64,000 nucleotides of DNA. Origin: Lentzea sp. NBRC 105346. GTDB taxonomy: Bacteria; Actinomycetota; Actinomycetes; Mycobacteriales; Pseudonocardiaceae. Position numbers and translations under genes: made by a program. How positions within the stretch are numbered: the first letter of the stretch is position 1; each line of letters starts with the position of its first letter. This document shows, one piece after another, positions 1-7,501 of this stretch. A model generated the notes under the pieces. It saw nothing but the letters and a program-made list of their open reading frames with translations. It did no database searches and had not been told where the DNA came from. The stretch lies in the NCBI RefSeq assembly GCF_030269605.1, contig NZ_BSTQ01000001.1, positions 1,076,850 to 1,140,849 of the forward strand, given 5' to 3'.

Positions 1-95
1 GGGAAGAGCTCGACAAGCGGTTTGATCGGCGCGCGGTCCCGTTCCGCCGCGCGCAGCAGGTCCGCCGCCTCCGCCCGCTGCTCCGGGGTCAACAT
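1..95 (-). CDS. hsaE: 2-keto-4-pentenoate hydratase, N-terminal 31 residues only (runs off the window)
   Basis: Partial gene: only the first 31 codons lie in the window. The product opens MLTPEQRAEAADLLRAAERD and continues with RAPIKPLVELF, matching the N-terminus of the 2-hydroxypentadienoate hydratase family (HsaE/MhpD/TesE). In steroid degraders HsaE hydrates 2-hydroxyhexa-2,4-dienoate, the piece released from rings A and B by HsaD. The ATG start overlaps the stop of the upstream FAD-enzyme gene by seven bases (ATGTTGA), so the two are translationally coupled. Assignment rests on a short stretch plus the sterol gene context; in mycobacteria hsaE lies beside kstD. A generic MhpD-type hydratase cannot be excluded. 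Confidence 0.72.
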   Translation of the reverse strand, partial: MLTPEQRAEAADLLRAAERDRAPIKPLVELF

Positions 96-1579
96 CCGCT
101 CTCCTTCGCCACGTGCTGGCCCGCCCGTCGACCTGAGAAGACGCAGTCCGCCAACGACAATCCGCTCACGTAGGACTCCGAACACACGCCGACCGCCGAC
201 CGGCCGGCCGCATAAAGCCCCGGCACGCCGACGACCTGGCCGGTGTCCTCGTCCACCACCAGCCCGCCGAGCGTGAGAATCGGGGTCGGCCCTGCTTTCC
301 TGCTGCGGAACGACACGTCGATCAGCGAATATGGCGGTTTTCCGAACGACCCGGCGGTGTCCCGCAGCCCTGCGGCGTCGACGCCCGCGCGCGCGGCGAC
401 CTCGTCCAGCGTCGCGCCGCGCACCCGCCCGCGTCCCAGCCGGTTCAGCGCCGTCAGCCGCTGGAACCACAGCGTCTCCACCGGAATCTGCGCTCGCGCC
501 TCGCGCACGATGTCGTCGTCCACCAGCAGCCACGCCCTGCCGCCGTGGTCCCGCACGATCGCGTCGCCGATCGCCGCCCCGTACAGCCGGGCGTCGCAGA
601 CACCACGTCCGTTCGCGCCGACCAGGATGCCCTTCTGCAACGCGCTGGGCGGCGTGATGAACCGCCAGGCCGAGACGTTGTCCATCCGCGCTACCCGGCC
701 GCCGACGGACGCGCCGAGCTCGATCCCGCGACCGTCGTCGCCAGGCGTCCCGAGCGGGAGGCCACCGCGATATCCGGGCGCGTACAAGCGCATCATCTCG
801 CGGTTGTTGACGAACCCGCCCGCGCTGATCACGACCCCGCGCCGCGCCCGCACCTCGAGCGGGCGCCCGAACCGGCGTTCCAGCGCGGCGGCCATCGCGT
901 GTAGCTTCCGTCCGATCTTCGGCACATAAAGCCCCGGCTTGGCGGCATAGCGGGACAACACTCGGTGCACGGCCCGCGGCCACCCGCGCAGCACGCGACA
1001 CCGCACCCCGGCCACCCGGTCATCAGACATGATCAGCTCGCGTGCGTCCGTCTGGGTCAGCACGCGGACACCGTGGCGGCGCGCGGACTCGGCCAGCCGA
1101 GCGAAGAACACCTTGCCGGACGTGCCCGTGCCCTTGGCCCGGTGGCCCCGCGCGGCCGGCGGCGCGACCTCGCTTCGCACGATCTCGCTGCCGGAGTGGT
1201 AGAGGTAGTACTTGTTGCTGGGGTAAGAGGTCTTGTACGGACAGAGGCTCGCCTCGAACGGCACGCCCTGGTCCTCCAGCCAGGCCAGCATCTTCGCGCT
1301 GTCGTCGCAGAACCGCCGCAACGTCTCCTTCGACACGGCGCTGCCGACCTCGGTGAGCAGGTACCGGAACATCGCGTCCGTCGAGTCGGTCACGCCCGCG
1401 GCCACCTGCTGCCGCGTCCCACCACCCGCGTAGACGACGCCGCCGGACATCGCGGTCGCACCGCCACCGGCGAACCGGTCCAGGACCACTACGGACACGC
1501 CCGCCGAGGCCGCCTCGATCGCGGCGCAGACGCCCGCGGCGCCGTATCCCACGATCACCACGTCCGCCTCGACGTCCAC
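89..1579 (-). CDS. FAD-dependent steroid dehydrogenase/reductase-like protein (FAD_binding_2 family)
   Basis: A 496-residue flavoprotein of the fumarate reductase/KstD fold. It has an N-terminal Rossmann dinucleotide motif (VVIVGYGAAG, then a VVLDR strand end), a GGATAMSGGVVYAGGG flavin loop, and a C-terminal GLYAAGRSAVGVCSESYVSG segment closing the FAD site. It differs from the KstD encoded divergently next door and looks more like the 3-ketosteroid reductase/FAD-dehydrogenase branch (Rv1817- or Rv0785-like), so the exact substrate is uncertain. GTG at 1579 is chosen because GGAGG lies five bases upstream; a TTG one codon earlier is too close. A KstR-like half-palindrome lies directly upstream of the ribosome site. 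It is coupled to hsaE. A sterol-ring redox role is inferred from context. Confidence 0.75.
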   Translation of the reverse strand: MDVEADVVIVGYGAAGVCAAIEAASAGVSVVVLDRFAGGGATAMSGGVVYAGGGTRQQVAAGVTDSTDAMFRYLLTEVGSAVSKETLRRFCDDSAKMLAWLEDQGVPFEASLCPYKTSYPSNKYYLYHSGSEIVRSEVAPPAARGHRAKGTGTSGKVFFARLAESARRHGVRVLTQTDARELIMSDDRVAGVRCRVLRGWPRAVHRVLSRYAAKPGLYVPKIGRKLHAMAAALERRFGRPLEVRARRGVVISAGGFVNNREMMRLYAPGYRGGLPLGTPGDDGRGIELGASVGGRVARMDNVSAWRFITPPSALQKGILVGANGRGVCDARLYGAAIGDAIVRDHGGRAWLLVDDDIVREARAQIPVETLWFQRLTALNRLGRGRVRGATLDEVAARAGVDAAGLRDTAGSFGKPPYSLIDVSFRSRKAGPTPILTLGGLVVDEDTGQVVGVPGLYAAGRSAVGVCSESYVSGLSLADCVFSGRRAGQHVAKESGC

Positions 1580-1588
1580 CAAAGCCTC

Positions 1589-1602
1589 CGGAACACGTTC
1601 TC
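1589..1602. promoter_or_regulatory. kstR box: KstR-like operator, imperfect copy (left promoter)
   Basis: CGGAACACGTTCTC contains the GAAC-N2-GTTC core of KstR sites but lacks the outer T and A. It lies about 10 bases upstream of the GTG start of the leftward FAD-enzyme gene and probably overlaps its promoter. It is inferred to be a weaker site partnering the copy at 1646-1659. Confidence 0.5.
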
Positions 1603-1645
1603 GTTAGCCCGACATCCCCACCATAGCGCCAAACTGTTCCGGAAC

Positions 1646-1659
1646 TATAACCTGTTCTA
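1646..1659. promoter_or_regulatory. kstR box: KstR-like operator in the kstD promoter
   Basis: TATAACCTGTTCTA fits the family pattern T-N2-AAC-N2-GTT-N2-A and differs from the perfect palindrome beside kstR (14935-14948) by one base in the arms. It lies 22 bases upstream of the kstD GTG, between the divergent FAD-enzyme gene and kstD, so KstR bound here would repress at least kstD and probably both directions. Confidence 0.6.
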
Positions 1660-1681
1660 GTCTGGAACGCAGGGAGGTGCC

Positions 1682-3271
1682 GTGGGCAGCGAGTTCGACG
1701 TGGTGGTCGTGGGCAGCGGTGCTGCCGGCATGACCGCGGCACTGTGCGCGGCCCACCAGGGGCTGCGCACGGTCGTGATCGAGAAGGGCTCAGAGTTCGG
1801 CGGGTCGACCGCGCGGTCGGGCGGCGGGATCTGGATCCCGAACAACGCGGTCCTGCGCGCGGCCGGTGTCCCCGACTCACCCGAACAGGCCGCCACCTAT
1901 CTCGAACATCTCGCCGGCGACGTTCCCGCTGAACTGCGGGAAGCGTTCCTCCGGACGGGTCCGGCGATGCTGGAGTTCGTCCGTGCGCACACACCGCTGG
2001 ACTTCCGCTGGGTGCGCGACTACGCCGACTACTACCCCGAAGCGCCCGGCGGCCTGCGGCAGGGCCGTTCGGTCGAGCCGAAACCGCTCAGGGCGGCCGT
2101 GCTCGGCGCGGAACTGGCGAACCTGATCCCGCCGTACGTCCCGACACCGGCCAACATCGTCATCACCCAGATCGACTACCGGTGGCTCACGCTCATCACC
2201 CGGCATCCGCGCGGCGTGCTCACCGCGGTCAGGGTGTTCGCGCGGAAGTTCCTGCCCGGCAGGCGGTTGTCGATGGGCCAGGCCCTCGCGGCCGGCCTGC
2301 GGGCGGGACTGTTGCGCATGAACGTGCCCGTCCGGCTCAACACCCCGCTGACCGACCTGCACTTCGAGAACGGCCGGGTGGCCGGGGTGATCTCGAACGA
2401 CAAGGTCATCTGCGCACCCAATGTCGTCCTGGCCGCGGGCGGGTTCGAGCACAACGAACGCATGCGCAAGGAACACCAGCGCGCACCGATCAGCACCGAA
2501 TGGACCGTCGGCGCCAAGACCAACACCGGCGACGCCATCGAGGCGGGCATGCGGGCGGGTGCGTCGACCGCGCTGCTGGACGACGCGTGGTGGGGCCCGT
2601 CGGTCCCGTTGCCGCGCGGGCCGTTCTTCCTGCTGGCGGAACGCTCTCTGCCCGGTTGCATCCTGGTCAACGGCCGCGGCGCGCGGTTCGTCAACGAGGC
2701 GGCGCCCTACATCGACGTGGTGAACGCGATGTACGAGCAGAACATGCCGACGTGGCTGATCGCCGACCAGCGCTACCGCGACCGGTACCCCTTCATGGGC
2801 TTCCCGCCGCGCCGGCCGCTCCCCCGCCGCTGGCAGATCACGCGAGCCTCGAGCCTCGAAGAACTCGGCAAGGAAACAGAACTCCCTGGTCTCGTCGACA
2901 CCGTCCGGCGGTTCAACGAGCTGGCGGAATCGGGAGAGGACACCGACTTCCGCCGCGGCGACAGCTCGTACGACCGCTACTACGGCGACCCGACCAACCG
3001 GCCGAACCCCTGCCTGGCCGCGTTGGTCAAGCCGCCGTTCTACGCGGTGCGCATCGTGCCGGGCGACCTCGGCACCAAGGGCGGCCTGCGCACGGACGCC
3101 CGTGCGCGGGTGCTGCGCGACGACGGTTCCGTGATCCCCGGCCTGTACGCGGCCGGCAACACCAGCGCACCCGTGATGGGCCGCAGCTACGCGGGCGCGG
3201 GCTCCACCCTCGGTCCGGCCATGACCTTCGGCTACCTCGCCGGCCTGGACATCTCTGGAGGAACTCCATGA
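1682..3271 (+). CDS. kstD: 3-ketosteroid delta1-dehydrogenase
   Basis: KstD introduces the C1-C2 double bond into ring A of 3-ketosteroids such as androstenedione, using FAD. The 529-residue product has the FAD-binding VVVVGSGAAGMTAALCAAHQ start, GGSTARSGGGIWIPNN loop, the central VLAAGGFEHNERMR strand, the TEWTVGAKTNTGDA and DDAWWGPSVPLP catalytic-domain segments, and the C-terminal PGDLGTKGGL and GLYAAGNTSAPVMG motifs diagnostic of KstD. Length matches the family (about 510-565). The GTG start at 1682 has AGGGAGG four bases upstream. It heads a run of overlapping genes; its TGA overlaps the kshA start (ATGA). KstD and KshAB act together to open ring B. Confidence 0.95.
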   Translation: MGSEFDVVVVGSGAAGMTAALCAAHQGLRTVVIEKGSEFGGSTARSGGGIWIPNNAVLRAAGVPDSPEQAATYLEHLAGDVPAELREAFLRTGPAMLEFVRAHTPLDFRWVRDYADYYPEAPGGLRQGRSVEPKPLRAAVLGAELANLIPPYVPTPANIVITQIDYRWLTLITRHPRGVLTAVRVFARKFLPGRRLSMGQALAAGLRAGLLRMNVPVRLNTPLTDLHFENGRVAGVISNDKVICAPNVVLAAGGFEHNERMRKEHQRAPISTEWTVGAKTNTGDAIEAGMRAGASTALLDDAWWGPSVPLPRGPFFLLAERSLPGCILVNGRGARFVNEAAPYIDVVNAMYEQNMPTWLIADQRYRDRYPFMGFPPRRPLPRRWQITRASSLEELGKETELPGLVDTVRRFNELAESGEDTDFRRGDSSYDRYYGDPTNRPNPCLAALVKPPFYAVRIVPGDLGTKGGLRTDARARVLRDDGSVIPGLYAAGNTSAPVMGRSYAGAGSTLGPAMTFGYLAGLDISGGTP

Positions 3272-4398
3272 CGCAGGAAGCGTTCCGGACGATCGACACG
3301 AGCACGCCGCCCGCGCGGTTCGCCCGCGGCTGGCACTGCCTCGGTCTGGCCGACCACTTCCGCGACGGCCAGCCGCACGCGATCGAGGCGTTCGGCACGA
3401 AGCTCGTGGTGTTCCAGGGCGAGGACGGCAAGCTCAACGTGCTCGACGGCTACTGCCGGCACATGGGTGGCGACCTCACCCAGGGCACGGTCAAGGGCGA
3501 CACGATCGCGTGCCCGTTCCACGACTGGCGCTGGGCGGGCAACGGCCGCTGCGTCGCGATCCCTTACGCCAAGCGGGTTCCGCTGCGGGCGCGCACCCGG
3601 TCGTGGCTCACGCTGGAGGAGAACAAGCAGCTGTTCGTGTGGAACGACCCGCAGGGCAACCCGCCGCCGGCCAACGTGATCATCCCCAAAATCGACGCGG
3701 CGTTCAGCGACGAGTGGTCGAACTGGACCTGGGACTCGGTCGTCATCGAGGGCGCGAACTGCCGCGAGGTCATCGACAACGTCGTCGACATGGCGCACTT
3801 CTTCTACATCCACTTCGCGTTCCCGACCTACTTCAAGAACGTCCTGGAAGGCCATGTCGCCACGCAGTACCTGAACACGCGCGGGCGTCCGGACGTCACG
3901 GGTGCGGGCACCAACTACACCGGCGACACGGAAGTCCGATCGGAGGCGGCCTACTACGGGCCGTCGTACATGATCGACTACCTGTGGAACGACTACAAGG
4001 GCATCACCATCGAGACCGTGCTGATCAACTGCCACTACCCGATCACCGCCAACTCGTTCAAGCTGCAGTGGGGCGCGATCGTCAAGAAGCTGCCCGGTGT
4101 GTCGGACGAGCACGCGGACAAGATCGCGGCGAAGTTCGCCCGTGGCATCGGCAACGGTTTCCTGCAGGACGTGGAGATCTGGCAGAACAAGACGCGCATC
4201 GACAACCCGTTGCTGTGCGAGGAGGACGGCCCGGTCTACCAGCTGCGCCGGTGGTACGAGCAGTTCTACGTGGACGTCGAGGACGTCACCGACGAGATGG
4301 TGCGCCGGTTCGAGTTCGAGGTCGACACCAGCCGCGCGATCGAGGTGTGGGAGAAGGAAGTCGCGGAGAACCTGGCCAGGCAGCAGTCCCATGAGTGA
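3268..4398 (+). CDS. kshA: 3-ketosteroid-9alpha-monooxygenase, Rieske oxygenase component
   Basis: KshA hydroxylates C9 of 3-ketosteroids using electrons from KshB; with KstD this triggers ring B opening to 3-HSA. The 376-residue product has a Rieske [2Fe-2S] domain in its first ~110 residues (DGYCRHMGGDL and CPFHDWRW, the CxH and CxxH ligand pairs) and a catalytic domain with the mononuclear-iron region NVVDMAHFFYIHFAFP, where D and two histidines are the expected ligands. Mtb KshA is 386 residues. The open frame extends much further upstream, but ATG 3268 is preceded by GGAGGAA and forms an ATGA junction with kstD. Confidence 0.95.
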   Translation: MTQEAFRTIDTSTPPARFARGWHCLGLADHFRDGQPHAIEAFGTKLVVFQGEDGKLNVLDGYCRHMGGDLTQGTVKGDTIACPFHDWRWAGNGRCVAIPYAKRVPLRARTRSWLTLEENKQLFVWNDPQGNPPPANVIIPKIDAAFSDEWSNWTWDSVVIEGANCREVIDNVVDMAHFFYIHFAFPTYFKNVLEGHVATQYLNTRGRPDVTGAGTNYTGDTEVRSEAAYYGPSYMIDYLWNDYKGITIETVLINCHYPITANSFKLQWGAIVKKLPGVSDEHADKIAAKFARGIGNGFLQDVEIWQNKTRIDNPLLCEEDGPVYQLRRWYEQFYVDVEDVTDEMVRRFEFEVDTSRAIEVWEKEVAENLARQQSHE

Positions 4399-4630
4399 GG
4401 TTGACGAGTTCCTGTCGGGTGGCCTGCGCCCGGTGACGTGCGACTGCGGGAACCGGGTGCTGGTCAAGAAGAACAGCCTGCAGCACACCAGCGTGCAGTG
4501 GCTGTCGGACACGCGTTCCTGCCCCGAGCTCTGTGGTCCCGGCTCGGCGTTGGTGCCGACGTGCCTGCGGCTGCGCGACAGCATCGAGAAGGCCGTGCGC
4601 GAAGGGACGCTGGAGGTCGCCGATGACTGA
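4391..4630 (+). CDS. small cysteine-containing protein encoded between kshA and kshB
   Basis: A 79-residue protein starting MSEVDEFLSGG. Five cysteines are visible: a CDC pair near residue 20, then SCPELC around residues 44-48, and one in VPTCLR about ten residues later. This suggests a metal-binding knuckle, but no family is recognised. It starts at an ATG inside the last codons of kshA (8-base overlap) and its own stop overlaps the kshB start by eight bases, so it is locked into the ksh operon. Context suggests a role with the Rieske hydroxylase (assembly, stability or electron transfer); that is inference. It is in frame and has the same codon bias as its neighbours, so it is very likely a real gene. 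Confidence 0.8.
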   Translation: MSEVDEFLSGGLRPVTCDCGNRVLVKKNSLQHTSVQWLSDTRSCPELCGPGSALVPTCLRLRDSIEKAVREGTLEVADD

Positions 4631-5588
4631 GGTCCACCGCGTGCGCGTGGTCGAGGTGATCGACGAGACGCCGGACACCCGGTCGTTCGTGCTGGAAGGC
4701 GCTTCGTTCACCCCGCGGCCCGGCCAGTTCCTGACCGTGCGGATCGGCGACGCGGCCCGTTGCTACTCGTTGTCCAGCGCACCCCACGAGCCGTTGAAGA
4801 TCACGGTCAAGCGCACTCTCGACGGCTACGGATCAAACTGGATGTGCTCCGAAGTGTCCGCGGGCACCGAGCTCGACGTCCTGGCGCCCGCCGGCGTGTT
4901 CACTCCCGCTTCCCTCGACGGTTCCCTGCTGGCGTACGCGGGCGGCAGCGGCATCACCCCGGTCATGTCGATCATCCGGACTGTGCTGGCGTGCGGCCTC
5001 GGCCGGATCACGCTCGTCTACGCCAACCGCGACGAGCGCTCGGTGATCTTCGCCGCCGAGCTGGCCCGGCTGGCGGCGTCGTTCCCCGAACGGCTGACCG
5101 TCGTGCACTGGCTGGAATCGTTGCAGGGACTGCCTTCCGTCGAACAGCTGCGCGCGCTGGCCCGACCGTGCGACGAGGCGTTCATCTGCGGACCGGGTCC
5201 GTTCATGGACGCCGCCAGGGCCGCGCTGCGGGGTGTCCCACGGGTGCACGTCGAGAAGTTCGTGTCCCTGTCCGAGAACCCGTTCTCCCGGCCGGTCGAG
5301 GAGCCGGGTGCTGTTGTGGCGACGGTCGAGGTGGAGCTCGACGGCGCGCACCACACGTTCGACTGGCCGGCGCGCACCCGGCTGCTGGACCTCTTGCTGG
5401 ACAAGGGACTCGACGCCCCCTACTCGTGCCGCGAGGGCGCGTGCAGCGCGTGCGCGTGCCGCCTGGTCTCCGGCGAGGTCAAGATGCTCAACAACGACGT
5501 GCTCGACGAGGACGACCTCGCCGAGGGCATCGTCCTGGCGTGCCAGTCGGTCCCGGTCACCGACACGGTGAAGATCACCTACACCTGA
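4623..5588 (+). CDS. kshB: 3-ketosteroid-9alpha-monooxygenase, ferredoxin reductase component
   Basis: KshB passes electrons from NADH to KshA. Three domains can be read in the 321 residues. A flavin domain carries RCYSLSSAPHE (FAD-binding RxYS). An NAD domain follows with LAYAGGSGITPVMSIIRTVL and ends in EAFICGPGPFMDAA. A C-terminal plant-type [2Fe-2S] domain has ligands in CREGACSACAC plus a distal Cys in VLACQSVP. The open frame continues upstream, but ATG 4623 gives an ATGACTGA junction with the preceding small gene and starts exactly at the flavin domain. Length is close to known KshB (about 350). Confidence 0.93.
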   Translation: MTEVHRVRVVEVIDETPDTRSFVLEGASFTPRPGQFLTVRIGDAARCYSLSSAPHEPLKITVKRTLDGYGSNWMCSEVSAGTELDVLAPAGVFTPASLDGSLLAYAGGSGITPVMSIIRTVLACGLGRITLVYANRDERSVIFAAELARLAASFPERLTVVHWLESLQGLPSVEQLRALARPCDEAFICGPGPFMDAARAALRGVPRVHVEKFVSLSENPFSRPVEEPGAVVATVEVELDGAHHTFDWPARTRLLDLLLDKGLDAPYSCREGACSACACRLVSGEVKMLNNDVLDEDDLAEGIVLACQSVPVTDTVKITYT

Positions 5589-5598
5589 GAGGACCCGC

Positions 5599-6465
5599 AT
5601 GCCGATCGACCCCGCCATCGCCATCGGCGCCGAGCTGCCGGAGACGAAGTTCTCCTGGAGCACTTCGGACATCCTGCTCTACCACTTGGCACTGGGCGCC
5701 TCCGAGCTTCGCTACGTCTACGAGGAAGGTTTGCGGGTGCTGCCGACGTTCGGCATCGTCGCGCCGCGCTTCCACGAGACCGCGCGCCCGGTCGTGTCGT
5801 TCCCCGGCGTGGACATCGATCTGGCCCGCGTGCTGCACGGCACCCAGTCGATCACCATGCACCGGCCGCTGCCCGTGGCGGGTGAGGCCGTGCTGCGCAC
5901 CCGGATCGCCGACGTGTACGACAAGGGCACGGCCGCGGTGCTGGTGCAGGAGGCCACAGCGGTCGGGCTCGACGGCACGGCATTGTTCACGACGCGGTCG
6001 AGCATCTTCGCGCGCGGTGAGGGCGGGTTCGGCGGCTCGCGCGGCCCGTCGACCCGTGTGGAGGTGCCTTCCGGCGAGCCGGATGCCGTGATCGACACAC
6101 CGACCTTGCCGCAGCAGGCGTACCTCTACCGGCTGTGCGGTGACCGCAATCCGCTGCACGCGGACCCGGAGTTCGCTCTTCGCGCCGGCTTCGAGGCGCC
6201 GATCCTGCACGGCCTGTGCTCGTACGGCATGGTGTGCAAGGCGGTCATCGACGCGATCCTCGACGGACCGGAGCAGGTCGGCACGTTCAGCGCCCGGTTC
6301 GCCGGCGTCGTCTATCCCGGCGAAACCCTGCGCACCCGCGTGTGGCGCGACGGTGACCGGCTCGTGCTGACCACGATCGCGGTCGAACGTGACGCGCCGG
6401 TGCTGTCCGACGCCGTGCTGACCGCGTCCACTTCAGACGGACCAATGGATCATTCGACCGGGTGA
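5599..6465 (+). CDS. hsd4B: MaoC-family enoyl-CoA hydratase 2 of steroid side-chain degradation
   Basis: A 288-residue double hot-dog protein. The C-terminal half has the hydratase-2 signature YRLCGDRNPLHADPEFA, where the Asp and His are the catalytic pair, and an APILHGLCSYG segment typical of the active-site lid. The N-terminal half is a degenerate hot dog (FHETARPVVSFPGVDIDLAR). The family includes mycobacterial Rv3538, encoded next to kstD, which hydrates enoyl-CoA intermediates of the sterol side chain; FadE34 in this window would make such a substrate. It starts ten bases after kshB with GAGAGG upstream and ends the rightward ksh operon. Confidence 0.85.
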   Translation: MPIDPAIAIGAELPETKFSWSTSDILLYHLALGASELRYVYEEGLRVLPTFGIVAPRFHETARPVVSFPGVDIDLARVLHGTQSITMHRPLPVAGEAVLRTRIADVYDKGTAAVLVQEATAVGLDGTALFTTRSSIFARGEGGFGGSRGPSTRVEVPSGEPDAVIDTPTLPQQAYLYRLCGDRNPLHADPEFALRAGFEAPILHGLCSYGMVCKAVIDAILDGPEQVGTFSARFAGVVYPGETLRTRVWRDGDRLVLTTIAVERDAPVLSDAVLTASTSDGPMDHSTG

Positions 6466-6518
6466 ACAGGGCCAGACGGTTCCGCCTTCATACGCCCGTA
6501 CGGCATAGCCTGTGCCGT

Positions 6519-6538
6519 CTTCGCCGCGGAAGGCGAAG
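6519..6538. other. stem-loop upstream of the secreted-protein gene
   Basis: CTTCGCC and GGCGAAG (7-bp stem, six-base loop) lie in the gap between hsd4B and the secreted-protein gene, just before its ribosome site (GAAGGAAGA). It could be a weak terminator or a 5'-UTR hairpin. No T-run follows. Confidence 0.35.
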
Positions 6539-6558
6539 CGTCCGAAGGAAGAGCAACC

Positions 6559-7041
6559 ATGCGTCTACGCAACATCTTCGCCATGTTCGCAGCGGTCGTC
6601 GCCGCACTGCTCATGGTGACCTCACCCGCTGGGGCCGACGCCCCGAAGTTCCACACGGCCGGCAGCAGCGTGAACGGCTCTGGTGCACTCGCCGTCAGCT
6701 TCGACGAGAGAGGCCTCGGCAACGCGAACATCGACTACGTGCTCAGAGCCGACGCGACCGCGACGTACGCGTGCATCAACGGCGGCGGGAACCACCCGCA
6801 GGCCGCGAACAAGGAGACCTTCAACGCCGGCGTGTCCGGTGGCGGGTCGTTCGAGCCGAAGAACGGGCGCGTCACCGCGAGCCTGTCCGCCGGCCCGATC
6901 CCAGCCGGCTCGTTCAGCTGCCCGAACGGGCAACGCCTGGTACTGGCCGGCGTCTCCTACAGCAACGTCGTGCTGACCGACACGACGAACGGCGTCAGCA
7001 CCTCGGTCGCCGGTGTTTCGAGGACGTTCTTCAACGTCTGA
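6559..7041 (+). CDS. secreted protein of unknown function
   Basis: A 160-residue exported protein. A classical Sec signal peptide (MRLRNIFAMFAAVVAALLMV, with cleavage expected after SPAGA around residue 26) is followed by a Gly/Ser/Asn-rich, beta-rich mature part of about 130 residues with two cysteines (ATYACINGGG and GSFSCPNGQ) that could form a disulfide. No enzyme motif is seen and I do not recognise the family; small exported proteins of this kind are common in mycelial actinomycetes. ATG 6559 has a purine-rich site 7-10 bases upstream. It is not obviously part of the sterol operon, since a stem-loop precedes it and a hairpin follows. Confidence 0.8.
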   Translation: MRLRNIFAMFAAVVAALLMVTSPAGADAPKFHTAGSSVNGSGALAVSFDERGLGNANIDYVLRADATATYACINGGGNHPQAANKETFNAGVSGGGSFEPKNGRVTASLSAGPIPAGSFSCPNGQRLVLAGVSYSNVVLTDTTNGVSTSVAGVSRTFFNV

Positions 7042-7055
7042 CCCTTCGGCGACAC

Positions 7056-7081
7056 GGCGGGCGCTCGGGAGAGCGTCCGCC
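7056..7081. terminator. bidirectional hairpin terminator
   Basis: GGCGGGCGCTC, loop GGGA, GAGCGTCCGCC forms an 11-bp stem with one G-T pair. It sits exactly between two convergent genes, the secreted protein and the HTH protein, and touches the stop codon of the latter. No T-tract, as usual for high-GC actinobacteria. Confidence 0.65.
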
Positions 7082-7437
7082 TACCCACGCCGTTCGAGCG
7101 CCGCCAGCCGCATCTCCAGCTGGTCCACCCGGTGCCGCAACAACGCCACCTGGGCCTCCAAACTGACTTCGCGCTCCGCCCGCCGCTGGATCCGCGGCGA
7201 CTTCGCGGCCCGGTCGACCACGGCCTCCAACGGCACCAGGCGCTGGGGCCCGTTCGGACCGTCCACCAGCCGCGACTGGATCTCGCCGTTGCGGTACCAC
7301 GCGCGCAGCGCCGACCGTGACACCCCGGTCTCCGCCTCCGCCTGTGCCAGCGACACCCAGGCGGTGTCCTCCAGCTGCGCGAACAGCGCCAGCTCGTCCT
7401 GCCACTTCGCGAGCCGGTCGTCCCATTCGGCTGACAT
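7081..7437 (-). CDS. helix-turn-helix DNA-binding protein with coiled-coil tail
   Basis: A 118-residue protein (120 if the GTG two codons upstream is used). Residues ~30-75 form an excisionase/MerR-like helix-turn-helix, VSLAQAEAETGVSRSALRAW followed by a short wing (GEIQSRLVDGPNG). The C-terminal third (EVSLEAQVALLRHRVDQLEM) is a heptad-rich coiled coil likely used for dimerisation. It is divergent from the double-Clp_N gene with about 64 bases between starts, and that gap contains repeated TGTCA/TGACA elements. It probably controls its own promoter and the neighbour, by inference. The exact family is not identified. Confidence 0.75.
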   Translation of the reverse strand: MSAEWDDRLAKWQDELALFAQLEDTAWVSLAQAEAETGVSRSALRAWYRNGEIQSRLVDGPNGPQRLVPLEAVVDRAAKSPRIQRRAEREVSLEAQVALLRHRVDQLEMRLAALERRG

Positions 7438-7501
7438 TGACACCCCACCCTGTCAGTGACACTGCATTGACAGGGTTAATAGTACGGCGGACTCTGGAGA
7501 A

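Noticed and set aside
3232-4584. 450-codon minus-strand frame opposite kshA
   Set aside because: Val/Arg/Asp-rich shadow of a GC3-biased gene; kshA has intact Rieske motifs.
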